A stretch of DNA of 64,000 nt from Croceibacterium xixiisoli (lineage in GTDB: Bacteria; Pseudomonadota; Alphaproteobacteria; Sphingomonadales; Sphingomonadaceae), in contig NZ_WTYJ01000001.1 of NCBI RefSeq assembly GCF_009827305.1, positions 62,001-126,000 on the forward strand. The letters are read 5' to 3'. Position 1 is the first letter of the stretch; every line of letters starts with the position of its first letter. Below, piece by piece: positions 25,954 through 34,381 of the stretch. The notes under the pieces are model-generated. The model did no database searches. It was not told the DNA's origin and worked only from the letters and a program-made list of their open reading frames with translations. A program made the position numbers and the translations under genes.

Positions 25954-27606
25954 TCAGCCCGGCTGCGGGGCGGTTGCCGCCAGCGCCAGGATGGTGCGGG
26001 CAATTTCCTTTTCACCCATGATCACGTGGTTGGCCCCGACCTTCTTTAGATAGATCACTTCATCATCGGAATGGGCATGGGCAAAGATCATGATGTCCGG
26101 ATTCAGCCGCCGGGCGTGTTCGGCAATCGCTCCGCTTTCGAAACCGGCGGGAATGGCGATGATCAGCTTGCTGGCATCGTGAATGCCCGCTTCTTCCAGC
26201 ACATGCGGGCTGCTGCCATTGCCGATCACCACATCCCGCCCGGCGTCCTGTGCATCGCGCGCGAAATCTGCCTGTTCCTCGATCACCACCAGCGCCCTGC
26301 CCCTGTTGCCCGCGCCTTCCGCGATCAGCCGGCCCACCCGGCCATGGCCGATCAGGATCACATGTTCGCGCCTTTCGCGCTGGCGCATGGCTTCCCGTTC
26401 GGCGGCGGCGGCATCGGCCACCTTGCGGACCGCATTCAACCGGCCGGCGACAGCGGTGAAGATGAAGGGGTTGGCCAGAACGGAAAAGATCGCCCCGGCC
26501 AGGATCAGATCATGCGCTGCTTCGGGCAACAGGCCGATATTCATTCCCAGGCCCGCCAGAATGAAGGAAAACTCCCCGATCTGGGCCAGGCTGGCGGCAA
26601 CGATCAGCGCGGTGGTGTTGTCATGGCCGAAGGCGCGGACGATGCCATAGGCGGCCAGCGATTTGCCCACCACGATGATCAGCACCGTCGCGGCCACCGG
26701 GCCAGGCTGTTCCACCACCACATGCGGATCGAACAGCATGCCGACCGATACGAAGAACAGCACCGCAAAGGCATCGCGCAGCGGCAGGGTTTCTTCAGCC
26801 GCGCGGCGGCTCAGCTGGGTCTCGCCCAGGATCATCCCGGCAAAGAATGCGCCCAGGGCAAAGGAAACATCGAACACGATCGCCGCGCCAAAGGCCACGC
26901 CCAGCGCGATCGACAGCACGGCCAGGCGGAACAGTTCGCGTGATCCGGTATGCGCCACCCAGTGCAGCGCCCCGGGGATGATCCGCCGCCCGACGATCAG
27001 CATCAGCGCGATGAAACCGCCGACCTTCAGCAGGGTGATGCCCAGCACCTGGATCAGCGCGTTGAGATCGGCCTGGCCCCGGGAAATCCCCGCCAGCGCC
27101 GGCAGCAGCACCAGCGCCAGCACCATGGCCAGATCTTCAACGATCAGCCAGCCAACGGCAATCCGCCCGCGCTGGGTTTCGACCAGATTGCGGGCCTGCA
27201 GGGCGCGCAGCAGCACCACCGTGCTGGCCACCGACAGTGCCAGGCCGAACACCAGCCCTGCGCCGACCGACCAGCCCAGATAGAGCGCCAGCGCCAGGCC
27301 CAGCACGGTCGCCACGGCGATCTGCAGCATGGCGCCGGGGACGGCGATATTCTTGACCGACAGCAGATCCCGCAGGGAAAAATGCAGCCCCACGCCGAAC
27401 ATCAGCAGGATCACGCCCAGTTCGGCCAGTTCATTGGCCAGCGCCGCATCGGCCACGAATCCGGGGGTGTAGGGGCCGACGATCACCCCGGCCAGCAGAT
27501 AGCCGGCAACCGGCGACACTCGCATCCGCTGGGCAATCGCGCCCATGATGAACGCCATGACCAGGCCGGCGACAATCGTTCCGATGAGCGGCGTATGATG
27601 CGGCAT
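25954..27606 (-). CDS. ybaL: YbaL-type monovalent cation:proton antiporter (CPA2)
   Basis: Inner membrane K+/H+ antiporter of the KefB/YbaL group. The 550 residues have about a dozen hydrophobic helices (1-400) with GVILLMFGVGLHFSLRDLL and AFFAGMILGETQLS, then a cytosolic TrkA-N/RCK nucleotide-binding domain (VILIGHGRVGRLIAEG, followed by GNGSSPHVLEEAGI). HWVAHTGSRELFRL is typical of YbaL rather than KefB/KefC. The 160 bases upstream contain the rplM-rpsI terminator. Confidence 0.92.
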   Translation of the reverse strand: MPHHTPLIGTIVAGLVMAFIMGAIAQRMRVSPVAGYLLAGVIVGPYTPGFVADAALANELAELGVILLMFGVGLHFSLRDLLSVKNIAVPGAMLQIAVATVLGLALALYLGWSVGAGLVFGLALSVASTVVLLRALQARNLVETQRGRIAVGWLIVEDLAMVLALVLLPALAGISRGQADLNALIQVLGITLLKVGGFIALMLIVGRRIIPGALHWVAHTGSRELFRLAVLSIALGVAFGAAIVFDVSFALGAFFAGMILGETQLSRRAAEETLPLRDAFAVLFFVSVGMLFDPHVVVEQPGPVAATVLIIVVGKSLAAYGIVRAFGHDNTTALIVAASLAQIGEFSFILAGLGMNIGLLPEAAHDLILAGAIFSVLANPFIFTAVAGRLNAVRKVADAAAAEREAMRQRERREHVILIGHGRVGRLIAEGAGNRGRALVVIEEQADFARDAQDAGRDVVIGNGSSPHVLEEAGIHDASKLIIAIPAGFESGAIAEHARRLNPDIMIFAHAHSDDEVIYLKKVGANHVIMGEKEIARTILALAATAPQPG

Positions 27607-27688
27607 TCGCTCTCCCTTGTCGTTGCCGCATGTTCAGCCACGTGGGCCTGCGGGTCAACGCCGGAGAATCGGCAAATGCGGCAGATGC

Positions 27689-27716
27689 AAAAAGGGCGGC
27701 CCCGCAGGACCGCCCC
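27689..27716 (-). terminator. Intrinsic terminator of rplM-rpsI
   Basis: On the minus strand GGGCGG pairs with CCGCCC across a GC-rich loop and is followed by TTTTTG. It stands about 55 bases after the rpsI stop. Confidence 0.8.
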
Positions 27717-27770
27717 CATTGTCTGATTTTCCAATGCGGGCTGGCTGGCAGCCCGTGGCGGAAAGATCAA

Positions 27771-28283
27771 TCAGCGCTTCGAGAACTGGAAGCTGCGGCG
27801 TGCCTTCGCACGGCCATACTTCTTACGTTCGACGACGCGGCTGTCGCGGGTCAGGAAGCCGGCGGCCTTGACGGCGCTGCGCAGGGCCGGTTCGAACTTG
27901 GCGAGAGCCTGGCTGATGCCATGCTTCACGGCACCGGCCTGGCCGGACAGACCGCCGCCCTTGACGGTGGCGATCACGTCGTACTGGCCTTCGCGTTCTG
28001 CGACCTGGAACGGCTGGTTGATCACCAGGCGCAGGGTCGGACGGGCGAAATAGACGGTCTGATCACGGCCATTCACGATGACCTTGCCCGAACCCGGCTT
28101 GATCCACACGCGGGCAACGGCGTCCTTGCGGCGGCCGGTTGCATAGGCGCGGCCCAGCGAATCGATTTCCTGTTCGCGCAGCGGAGCCGACGGGGTCGGC
28201 GTGCTGGTTGCAGCTGCGTCGGTGGTCAGGTCCAGGTCCTTGAGGCCCGCGAGATCGGACACGGTGTTGGTTTCGTCTGCCAT
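27771..28283 (-). CDS. rpsI: 30S ribosomal protein S9
   Basis: Small-subunit protein whose C-terminal tail reaches the P-site tRNA. The 170 residues are longer than the usual 130. The extra 45 N-terminal residues are acidic and Ala/Thr/Pro-rich, probably disordered, before the standard core [14 protein letters not shown]; the C-terminus is the typical RRSFQFSKR. Such extensions occur in alphaproteobacterial S9. The ATG overlaps the rplM stop (ATGA), the universal L13-S9 pairing. Confidence 0.97.
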   Translation of the reverse strand: MADETNTVSDLAGLKDLDLTTDAAATSTPTPSAPLREQEIDSLGRAYATGRRKDAVARVWIKPGSGKVIVNGRDQTVYFARPTLRLVINQPFQVAEREGQYDVIATVKGGGLSGQAGAVKHGISQALAKFEPALRSAVKAAGFLTRDSRVVERKKYGRAKARRSFQFSKR

Positions 28284-28762
28284 CACTTGGCTGCCTTGTT
28301 CTTGCGGTTCATCGAAGCGACGTCGAGCACCTGGGGCTGCTGCCCGTCATGCGGATGCTCGGAGCCGGCGTAGAGGTGGAGTGCCTTCATCTGCTGACGG
28401 CCGAGCGGGCCGCGCGGAACCATGCGTTCCACAGCCTTTTCCAGCACGCGTTCCGGGAAACGACCGGCCAGAACCTTGTCTGCGGTCACTTCCTTGATGC
28501 CGCCGGCATAGCCGGTGTGCTTGTAATAGGTCTGCTGCTTCAGCTTGTTGCCGGTGAACTTCACCTTTTCGACATTGATGATCACGACGTGATCACCGCA
28601 ATCGACATGCGGGGTGTAGCTTGGCTTGTGCTTGCCGCGCAGAATGTTGGCGACGATCGAAGCGAGGCGGCCAACGACCAGCCCTTCCGCATCGATCAGA
28701 TGCCAGTTCTTTTCGACCTCGGCCGGCTTGATAGACCGGGTCTGTGTGCTCAGCGCCTTCAT
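28283..28762 (-). CDS. rplM: 50S ribosomal protein L13
   Basis: Early-assembly large-subunit protein. The 159 residues have the family core [39 protein letters not shown] and [21 protein letters not shown]. It leads the rplM-rpsI operon. Its leader (28763-28863) contains a small GCCGGA-TTCGC-TCCGGC stem that might serve regulation; a matching autoregulatory element was not verified. Confidence 0.98.
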   Translation of the reverse strand: MKALSTQTRSIKPAEVEKNWHLIDAEGLVVGRLASIVANILRGKHKPSYTPHVDCGDHVVIINVEKVKFTGNKLKQQTYYKHTGYAGGIKEVTADKVLAGRFPERVLEKAVERMVPRGPLGRQQMKALHLYAGSEHPHDGQQPQVLDVASMNRKNKAAK

Positions 28763-28834
28763 GGCCTGTGTTTCCTTGGCTGTGCGTTCGAATCTTTCAT
28801 GCGCCGGATTCGCTCCGGCAGCACGGGATGCGCG

Positions 28835-28863
28835 CAGATGTCTTTGGCGGGTGATTAAGTCAA
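28835..28863 (-). promoter_or_regulatory. Possible rplM promoter
   Basis: TTGACT (minus strand, 28863-28858) is a near-perfect -35 hexamer; 17 bases on stands CATCTG, a poor -10. It sits about 75 bases upstream of the L13 start in an otherwise empty gap, so position supports it more than sequence does. Confidence 0.35.
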
Positions 28864-28916
28864 GAAAATCCGGGCGTTTGCGTGGAGGTAAAATAATACC
28901 GTCAGCAATCAGCCTG

Positions 28917-29285
28917 CTAAATTCCGGCCACCAGATCGCCCAGCCATGTGCGGGTGGCTGCCGGGGCGCTGTCTGCGCGCCAACCGATTATTGCCGGTGT
29001 ATCATAGGGATGCAGTTGTTCCAGCCGGGCGCAGGCGCGATCCAGCAGTGTCGCATCGGTCTTGAACAGCACGCCCACCTCGTGCCCTTCGCCCCGTTCT
29101 CCGCCCCACATATAGAGCGATCGCATGGACGGCAGAATGTTGGCGCAGGCGATCAGCCCTTCGTCCAGCAGGTGCGAAGCGACCTCAGCCGCGCTGGTTT
29201 CATCGGCAAAGGGGCACCAGATCAGCGCCGGGCCGCCCGGTGCAGGCAAGGGGGCAGGCAGGGGTGCAGGCCCAGGATCAGTCAT
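28917..29285 (-). CDS. cutA: CutA-like divalent cation tolerance protein
   Basis: Trimeric ferredoxin-like-fold protein linked to copper tolerance in E. coli. The 122 residues include a Pro/Ala-rich N-terminal extension (about 20 residues) and then the CutA core: [40 protein letters not shown] and [11 protein letters not shown]. It lies four bases after the ctaA stop and is probably co-transcribed with it, which would place it near copper-heme oxidase assembly; this link is inference. Confidence 0.9.
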   Translation of the reverse strand: MTDPGPAPLPAPLPAPGGPALIWCPFADETSAAEVASHLLDEGLIACANILPSMRSLYMWGGERGEGHEVGVLFKTDATLLDRACARLEQLHPYDTPAIIGWRADSAPAATRTWLGDLVAGI

Positions 29286-29289
29286 CGGA

Positions 29290-30378
29290 TCAGGCGCGCC
29301 GGCCAACGGCATGGGCGGCCCAGGCGGTGGCGCAGACCAGCAGCGCACCCACCAGTTGGTGCAGGACCGCCAACCACAGTGCCACGCCGGTCAGCACGGT
29401 GGCGATGCCCAGAATGATCTGAATGCCGAATGCGCTGTGCAGGGCCACGGATGCCGGACGATTGCCCCCGCGTTTGGCGGTGCCGGCCAGCACGATCAGC
29501 GCGCCGACCGCGATCCAGGCCCACCAGCGGTGCAGGAAATGCAGCAGAAACGGTTCATGGGTGAAGGCCCAGCCCACCCCGTGCGACCAGTCCACTTCGG
29601 GGAAGAAGCGTTCCTGCATCAGCGGCCAGCTGTCCGAAGCGAGCCCGGCATTGAGCCCGGCGACCCAGGCCCCCAGCAGCAATTGCACGAACAGGATCAC
29701 GCTGACGATCAGCGCCATCGTGCCGAACCGTGCCGGCCGTGCAGCCCGGTCACGCGCCAGCGCCATCAGGTCCAGCGCGGTCCACACCAGCCCGGCCAGG
29801 GTCAGGAATGCGGTCAGCAGATGGATCGACAGCCAGAAATGGCTGACATCGGTGACCTCTGCCGAAAGTCCCGACCGGACCATGTACCAGCCGAACACGC
29901 CCTGCAGCCCGCCCAGCGCCAGCAGCGCGAACAGCCGCGGCTTGTAACCGCGCGGAATGGCCCCGCGAATCCAGAACCAGGCAAAGGGCAGGGCGAAGGC
30001 CAGCCCGATCACCCGCCCCAGCAGCCGGTGAAACCATTCCCAGAAGAAGATGAACTTGTAATCGGCCAGTGTCATCCCGGCCGGACCGTTGATCTGCCGA
30101 TATTCGCCGATTTCCTGATAGCGTTCGAACTGCGCCTGCCATTGCGCTTCGGTAAGCGGCGGCAGGGCGCCGGTCACCGGCTTCCATTCGGTGATCGACA
30201 GGCCGGATTCGGTGACCCGGGTGATGCCGCCTACGGCCACCATCACGACCACCAGCAAGGCAACGAACAGCAGCCATTTGGCCAGCGCCACGGGGCGAAT
30301 AAGGGAATCATTCCCGGCGGAACCAGCCGCCGCAGCTGTCGCTTGCTGTACCATGGCGGGGCTCTGCATCGGACGCAT
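29290..30378 (-). CDS. ctaA: Heme A synthase (COX15/CtaA)
   Basis: Inner membrane enzyme that oxidises the methyl group of heme O to make heme A for aa3-type oxidases. The 362 residues have about eight helices with family landmarks: GGITRVTESGLSITEWKPVTG, WEWFHRLLGR (heme ligand His), QGVFGWYMVRSGL, HLLTAF and HRWWAW. The start was placed at MRPMQSPAMV (30378); the next ATGs are close behind. It implies a heme-copper cytochrome c oxidase elsewhere in the genome. Confidence 0.95.
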   Translation of the reverse strand: MRPMQSPAMVQQATAAAAGSAGNDSLIRPVALAKWLLFVALLVVVMVAVGGITRVTESGLSITEWKPVTGALPPLTEAQWQAQFERYQEIGEYRQINGPAGMTLADYKFIFFWEWFHRLLGRVIGLAFALPFAWFWIRGAIPRGYKPRLFALLALGGLQGVFGWYMVRSGLSAEVTDVSHFWLSIHLLTAFLTLAGLVWTALDLMALARDRAARPARFGTMALIVSVILFVQLLLGAWVAGLNAGLASDSWPLMQERFFPEVDWSHGVGWAFTHEPFLLHFLHRWWAWIAVGALIVLAGTAKRGGNRPASVALHSAFGIQIILGIATVLTGVALWLAVLHQLVGALLVCATAWAAHAVGRRA

Positions 30379-30416
30379 GACAAGTGCAAGTGGGGCAAAT
30401 TGTCCAGCAGGCTTGC

Positions 30417-30434
30417 GTAATGTTATAGGGTTAC
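30417..30434. promoter_or_regulatory. Zur-like operator upstream of the MerC-like gene
   Basis: GTAATGTTATAGGGTTAC has outer GTAA/TTAC dyad arms and a left half (GTAATGTTATA) close to known Zur-box half sites; the right half is degenerate. It lies 15 bases before the MerC-like start codon and in the ctaA divergent region. A zur gene is present at 48890-49351. Confidence 0.45.
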
Positions 30435-30448
30435 ATATTTGTGATGCC

Positions 30449-30817
30449 ATGAGTGCGATGTTTCCCTGGATTCGTGCGCGGCTGGATCGGCTGGGCATTC
30501 TGCTGTCCTGCCTTTGTGTGATTCATTGCGTCGGCGGGCTGGTGCTCGTCGCCGGGCTGGGTCTGGGCGGTTCGTTGCTGCTCGATCCGGTGTTCCATCA
30601 CGTTGGTCTGCTGCTCGCGACGATCATCGCTGCTGTTGCCATCGGCCTTGGCGCCCTGCGCCACCGGCGGGCCAAGCCCTTCGTCATTGCTATGACCGGC
30701 CTCAGCTTCATGGGTGGTGCGCTGGCCGCTCCGCATGGCGCGGAAGAGGCGGTGTTGACGATCATCGGCGTGATTCTCGTTGCCATAGGGCATGTGCTGA
30801 ACTTGCGCCGCGCGTAA
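30449..30817 (+). CDS. MerC-domain membrane protein
   Basis: The 122 residues form a four-helix inner membrane protein of the MerC type, with the paired cysteines of helix 1 in LLSCLCVIHCVGG and a second hydrophobic hairpin. True MerC carries mercuric ion, but no mer genes are nearby, so another soft metal such as zinc is likelier. A Zur-like operator sits just upstream. The ATG at 30449 gives MSAMFPWIRARLDRLG. It ends 21 bases before thiSG. Confidence 0.8.
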   Translation: MSAMFPWIRARLDRLGILLSCLCVIHCVGGLVLVAGLGLGGSLLLDPVFHHVGLLLATIIAAVAIGLGALRHRRAKPFVIAMTGLSFMGGALAAPHGAEEAVLTIIGVILVAIGHVLNLRRA

Positions 30818-30838
30818 CAGGCGCTATCTCGCCGGGTC

Positions 30839-31819
30839 ATGACTGATACCCGCACCTTCACCGTCAACGGCGAAACTCGCCGCAGCACCGCCGGCACCAT
30901 TGCCCAGCTTGTCAGCGAGATCGGGCTCAATCCTGAAAAGGTGGCCGTGGAACGCAATGGCATCATCGTGCCGCGTTCGACCCTGGCCGATACCGCTCTG
31001 GGTGATGGCGATGTGCTGGAAATCGTCCATTTCGTGGGCGGTGGCAGCGATGATGACAGCTGGACCGTGGCCGGGCGCACATTCTGTTCCCGCCTGATCG
31101 TCGGCACCGGCAAATATCGCGATTTCGCTGAAAATGCCGCAGCGGTAGAGGCCAGCGGTGCCGAGATCGTCACCGTGGCCGTGCGCCGGGTCAATATCTC
31201 CGACCCCAGCCAGCCGGTGCTGATGGATTACATCGATCCGAAGAAATACACCTATCTGCCCAACACCGCCGGTTGTTTCACCGCCGACGATGCGATCCGC
31301 ACCCTGCGTCTTGCGAGGGAGGCTGGCGGCTGGGATCTGGTCAAGCTGGAGGTGCTGGGCGAAGCCCGCACGCTCTATCCCGACATGCGCGAAACGCTGA
31401 AGGCAACCGAAGTGCTGGCCAAGGAAGGCTTCCTGCCGATGGTCTATTGCGTTGATGATCCGATCGCGGCGAAACAGCTGGAAGATGCTGGCGCGGTGGC
31501 GATCATGCCGCTGGGCGCGCCGATCGGTTCGGGCCTGGGCATCCAGAACCGCGTCACCATCCGCCTGATCGTGGAAGGGGCCAAGGTTCCCGTGCTGGTC
31601 GATGCCGGTGTCGGCACGGCATCGGATGCGGCTGTGGCCATGGAACTGGGCTGCGACGGGATTCTGATGAACACCGCCATTGCCGAGGCCAAGGATCCGG
31701 TCCGCATGGCCCGTGCGATGCGCTATGCGGTGGCGGCCGGGCGCGATGCCTATCTGTCCGGGCGGATGGGCAAACGCATGTATGCCGATCCGTCGAGCCC
31801 GCTGGCCGGAATGATCTGA
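30839..31819 (+). CDS. thiSG: ThiS-ThiG fusion: sulfur carrier plus thiazole synthase
   Basis: Makes the thiazole phosphate of thiamine. Residues 1-69 are a ThiS beta-grasp domain ([17 protein letters not shown], ending EIVHFVGGG at 61-69). Residues 75-326 are ThiG, with the Schiff-base lysine in [10 protein letters not shown] (Lys169) and [13 protein letters not shown]. Normally ThiS ends in a free Gly-Gly that is converted to a thiocarboxylate; here the glycines are internal, so cleavage or an altered mechanism must apply. Such fusions are annotated in some proteobacteria. A stem-loop follows. Confidence 0.93.
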   Translation: MTDTRTFTVNGETRRSTAGTIAQLVSEIGLNPEKVAVERNGIIVPRSTLADTALGDGDVLEIVHFVGGGSDDDSWTVAGRTFCSRLIVGTGKYRDFAENAAAVEASGAEIVTVAVRRVNISDPSQPVLMDYIDPKKYTYLPNTAGCFTADDAIRTLRLAREAGGWDLVKLEVLGEARTLYPDMRETLKATEVLAKEGFLPMVYCVDDPIAAKQLEDAGAVAIMPLGAPIGSGLGIQNRVTIRLIVEGAKVPVLVDAGVGTASDAAVAMELGCDGILMNTAIAEAKDPVRMARAMRYAVAAGRDAYLSGRMGKRMYADPSSPLAGMI

Positions 31820-31828
31820 CCTGACTGG

Positions 31829-31855
31829 ATTTGCGGCCTGAACCCGGCCGCAAAT
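31829..31855 (+). terminator. Stem-loop after thiSG
   Basis: ATTTGCGGCC and GGCCGCAAAT form a perfect 10-bp stem with a 7-nt loop, nine bases after the thiSG stop. No T-tract follows. It separates thiSG from the next gene's leader. Confidence 0.7.
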
Positions 31856-31870
31856 CCATATCAAACGGGT

Positions 31871-31885
31871 TTAACGCGACGCTAA
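31871..31885. promoter_or_regulatory. Possible CtrA-like site
   Basis: TTAA-CGCGACG-CTAA differs by one base from the CtrA full site TTAA-N7-TTAA and lies 46 bases upstream of the following start codon. Chance occurrence is possible. Confidence 0.3.
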
Positions 31886-31930
31886 CCAAACTGCGCGACA
31901 CTCGCCTTCGTAACAGAACGGAGGCGTACC

Positions 31931-32458
31931 ATGGCCAGAACCGGGACCGCATCGCTGACGATCGCCGAAATGCGCGAATTCGCCAGCTTCACCGAAGCCG
32001 AGCAGATCTTTATCGAACGCGGGCTCGATATCGGGCTGGGCCGGGGCGATGCCTTCAAGCGCTGGTCCTATGCGCCCGGCGACAGCGGGGCGATCCGCGC
32101 GCAATATCTGGCCTATCGCGAATTGCGCGGCATGCGGCAGGATATGCCTGACGGGGCTGCGCTGGCAGATCTCGATAGCTTCATCGGTTCCCTGTTGCGG
32201 ATCACGCTGCAGGATCTGATGCAGGAACAGATTTCCAGCTTCCCGGCCTATCGCTTCCTTTACGAACGCCTGCTCGGCGCGCGGGTCCGCCCGTGGTTGC
32301 CCGGCGCGTTCTGCGGTGCGGCCGCCCTGCCCCAGATCCGCCCGGCACGGCGCAAGATGCTGCTGCAATCGCTCAGCGAAGCGGCGGCCATGGCGCCGGG
32401 CTGGTCCGATCGCGAACCCACCTTCTTCCCGGAAAAGATCGAATCGGAAGCGGCCTGA
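31931..32458 (+). CDS. Conserved hypothetical cytosolic protein
   Basis: A 175-residue, mostly helical protein without signal peptide or membrane segment; not a family I recognise. Notable stretches are EMREFASFTEAEQIFIERGL, KRWSYAPGDSGAIRAQYLAYRELRG and FPAYRFLYERLLG, with a terminal acidic PEKIESEAA. The ribosome site is strong (CGGAGGCGTACC-ATG). A CtrA-like half-conserved site lies upstream. It stands alone between thiSG and the convergent fadD. Confidence 0.6.
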   Translation: MARTGTASLTIAEMREFASFTEAEQIFIERGLDIGLGRGDAFKRWSYAPGDSGAIRAQYLAYRELRGMRQDMPDGAALADLDSFIGSLLRITLQDLMQEQISSFPAYRFLYERLLGARVRPWLPGAFCGAAALPQIRPARRKMLLQSLSEAAAMAPGWSDREPTFFPEKIESEAA

Positions 32459-32470
32459 TCCGGCTGCGGA

Positions 32471-34273
32471 TCAGGCTTTGTAGAGTGCCTCCATCCGGTC
32501 GCCATAAACCTCCCGGATCTTGTGGCGGCGGATCTTCATGCTCGGGGTCATCATCTCGTTGTCGATGGCGAAGGGGCCATCGGCAAAGGCGAACTGACGC
32601 ACCTTTTCGATGACGGACAGATCGACATTCACCCGATCGACCGCCGCACGGATCGCCGCGCGGAAAGCCGGGTTCTGCTGCCATCCCGGCAGATCGCCGG
32701 TCAGGCCCTGGGCTGCAGCGAATTCGCGCGCCCATTCCGCATCCGGCACGATCAGCGCCACCACATAGGGGCGCCGGTCACCGGTGATCATCGCCTGGCC
32801 GATTTCCGGCTGCAGGGTCAGCATGCCTTCCACCTTCTGCGGGGCGATGTTGTCGCCCTTGTCGTTGACGATCATGTCCTTCTTGCGGTCGGTGATGCGG
32901 ATGCGGCCGCCATCGTCGAAATGGCCGATATCGCCGGTATGCAGCCAGCCATCCTGAAGCACCTTGGCGGTATCTGCCTCGTTGCGCCAATATCCCTGCA
33001 TCACCAGTTCGCCGCGCACCAGAATCTCCCCATCTTCGGCGATCCTGACCTCGACATTCTTCAGCGGCGGCCCGACCGTGTCCATACGCACGCCGGCGGC
33101 GGGGAAATTGCAGCTGACCACTGGGGCGCTTTCGGTCTGGCCATAACCCTGCAGCAGGGTGAGGCCGAGAGCCTGGAAAAAATGCCCGATTTCCGGATTC
33201 AGCGGCGCCCCGCCCGATACCAGCGCGCAGATCCGCCCGCCGAAACGGGCGCGGATCTTCGGGCGCAATGTCCGTTCCAGCACCTGATCGATCAGCCAGT
33301 CCCCCGGCCGCCAGCGCCCCGCAGCGCGCCTTTGCTGCAGCTTCAGCGCCTGATCCAGCAGGAACTGGGCGGCTTTTCCCTGCTTTTCGATCTGTTTCAG
33401 GATCCGGCTGCGCAGCACTTCGAACAGGCGCGGCACCACCACCATGAAGGTCGGTTGCGCCTGTTCCAGATTGGCGGAAAGCTTGTCCAGGCTTTCGGCA
33501 TACCAGATTTCCGCGCCCAGCCCGACCGGCAGAAACTGCCCCGCCGTGTGTTCATAGGCATGGCTCAGCGGCAGGAAGGACAGAAACCGATGCGCGCCCC
33601 ATCCATAATCGGCCACCAGCGCATCAGCGGCGGAATCGACATTGGACAGGATGGCACCATGCGATTGCATCACCCCGCGCGGGGCGCCGCCGGTGCCGCT
33701 GGTGTAGATGATGCAGGCCAGATCCTTGCGGGTGACGGTGGCCATGCGATTGTCGACCGCCTGCCGCGCGGCGGCCGCATCGCCTTGGATCAGACCTTGC
33801 CAGTCATGGATTGCCAGCCGGCCGTGCTGCCCGGTGCGCAGCGGTTCCATTCCGATCAGATGATCGACGCTGTTGGTCCGGAAGATGGCGGAAACCAGCG
33901 GTTCGGCCAGCTTGGCGGTGGACACGATCACCGCCCTTGCGCCGGAATCGGTCAGCACATGCAGATGGTCGCGCTCTGTATTGGTCGTATAGGCCGGGGT
34001 CGTGATGCAACCGGCGGCCATGATCGCCAGATCGGCGATGCACCATTCGGGGCGGTTTTCCGACACCAGCAGCACCCGGTCGCCGCTCTGCAGCCCCATG
34101 GCGCGCAGGCTTTCCGCCAGCAGGCAGACCTGCCGTGCGACATCCTCCCAGCTTTGCGATTGCCAGCTGCCGTCGCGCTTTGCTGTCAGGAAGGGTTTGC
34201 CCGCCTGACTCTTGGCCCGGTCGAGGAACAGCCCGACAAGGCTGGTCGCGGATGCAAAATCCGTCAGCTGCAC
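32471..34273 (-). CDS. Long-chain acyl-CoA synthetase (FadD15-like, GTG start)
   Basis: AMP-forming ligase that activates fatty acids to acyl-CoA. The 600 residues carry the adenylation loop YTSGTGGAPRGVMQSHG (190-206), the GYGQTESAPV motif, LHTGDIGHFDDGGRIRITDRKKD and a C-terminal lysine region MKIRRHKIREVYGDR. The start codon is GTG; upstream no ATG is available in frame. Transcribed alone toward the hypothetical gene. Chain-length preference is unknown. Confidence 0.93.
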   Translation of the reverse strand: MQLTDFASATSLVGLFLDRAKSQAGKPFLTAKRDGSWQSQSWEDVARQVCLLAESLRAMGLQSGDRVLLVSENRPEWCIADLAIMAAGCITTPAYTTNTERDHLHVLTDSGARAVIVSTAKLAEPLVSAIFRTNSVDHLIGMEPLRTGQHGRLAIHDWQGLIQGDAAAARQAVDNRMATVTRKDLACIIYTSGTGGAPRGVMQSHGAILSNVDSAADALVADYGWGAHRFLSFLPLSHAYEHTAGQFLPVGLGAEIWYAESLDKLSANLEQAQPTFMVVVPRLFEVLRSRILKQIEKQGKAAQFLLDQALKLQQRRAAGRWRPGDWLIDQVLERTLRPKIRARFGGRICALVSGGAPLNPEIGHFFQALGLTLLQGYGQTESAPVVSCNFPAAGVRMDTVGPPLKNVEVRIAEDGEILVRGELVMQGYWRNEADTAKVLQDGWLHTGDIGHFDDGGRIRITDRKKDMIVNDKGDNIAPQKVEGMLTLQPEIGQAMITGDRRPYVVALIVPDAEWAREFAAAQGLTGDLPGWQQNPAFRAAIRAAVDRVNVDLSVIEKVRQFAFADGPFAIDNEMMTPSMKIRRHKIREVYGDRMEALYKA

Positions 34274-34381
34274 GTGCAGGTCTCCATCCTCTCTGCTGGC
34301 CGAACCGGTCTGTCGATTCCTGCCGTTCTTCGCAAGCTGACTGTACCCATCAGCTGTGCAGCGGTTCCTTCGAAGCGGAAG

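Noticed and set aside
28786-28794. GTTCGAATC, resembling a tRNA T-loop
   Set aside because: No acceptor stem, anticodon arm or CCA context surrounds it; it lies in the rplM leader.
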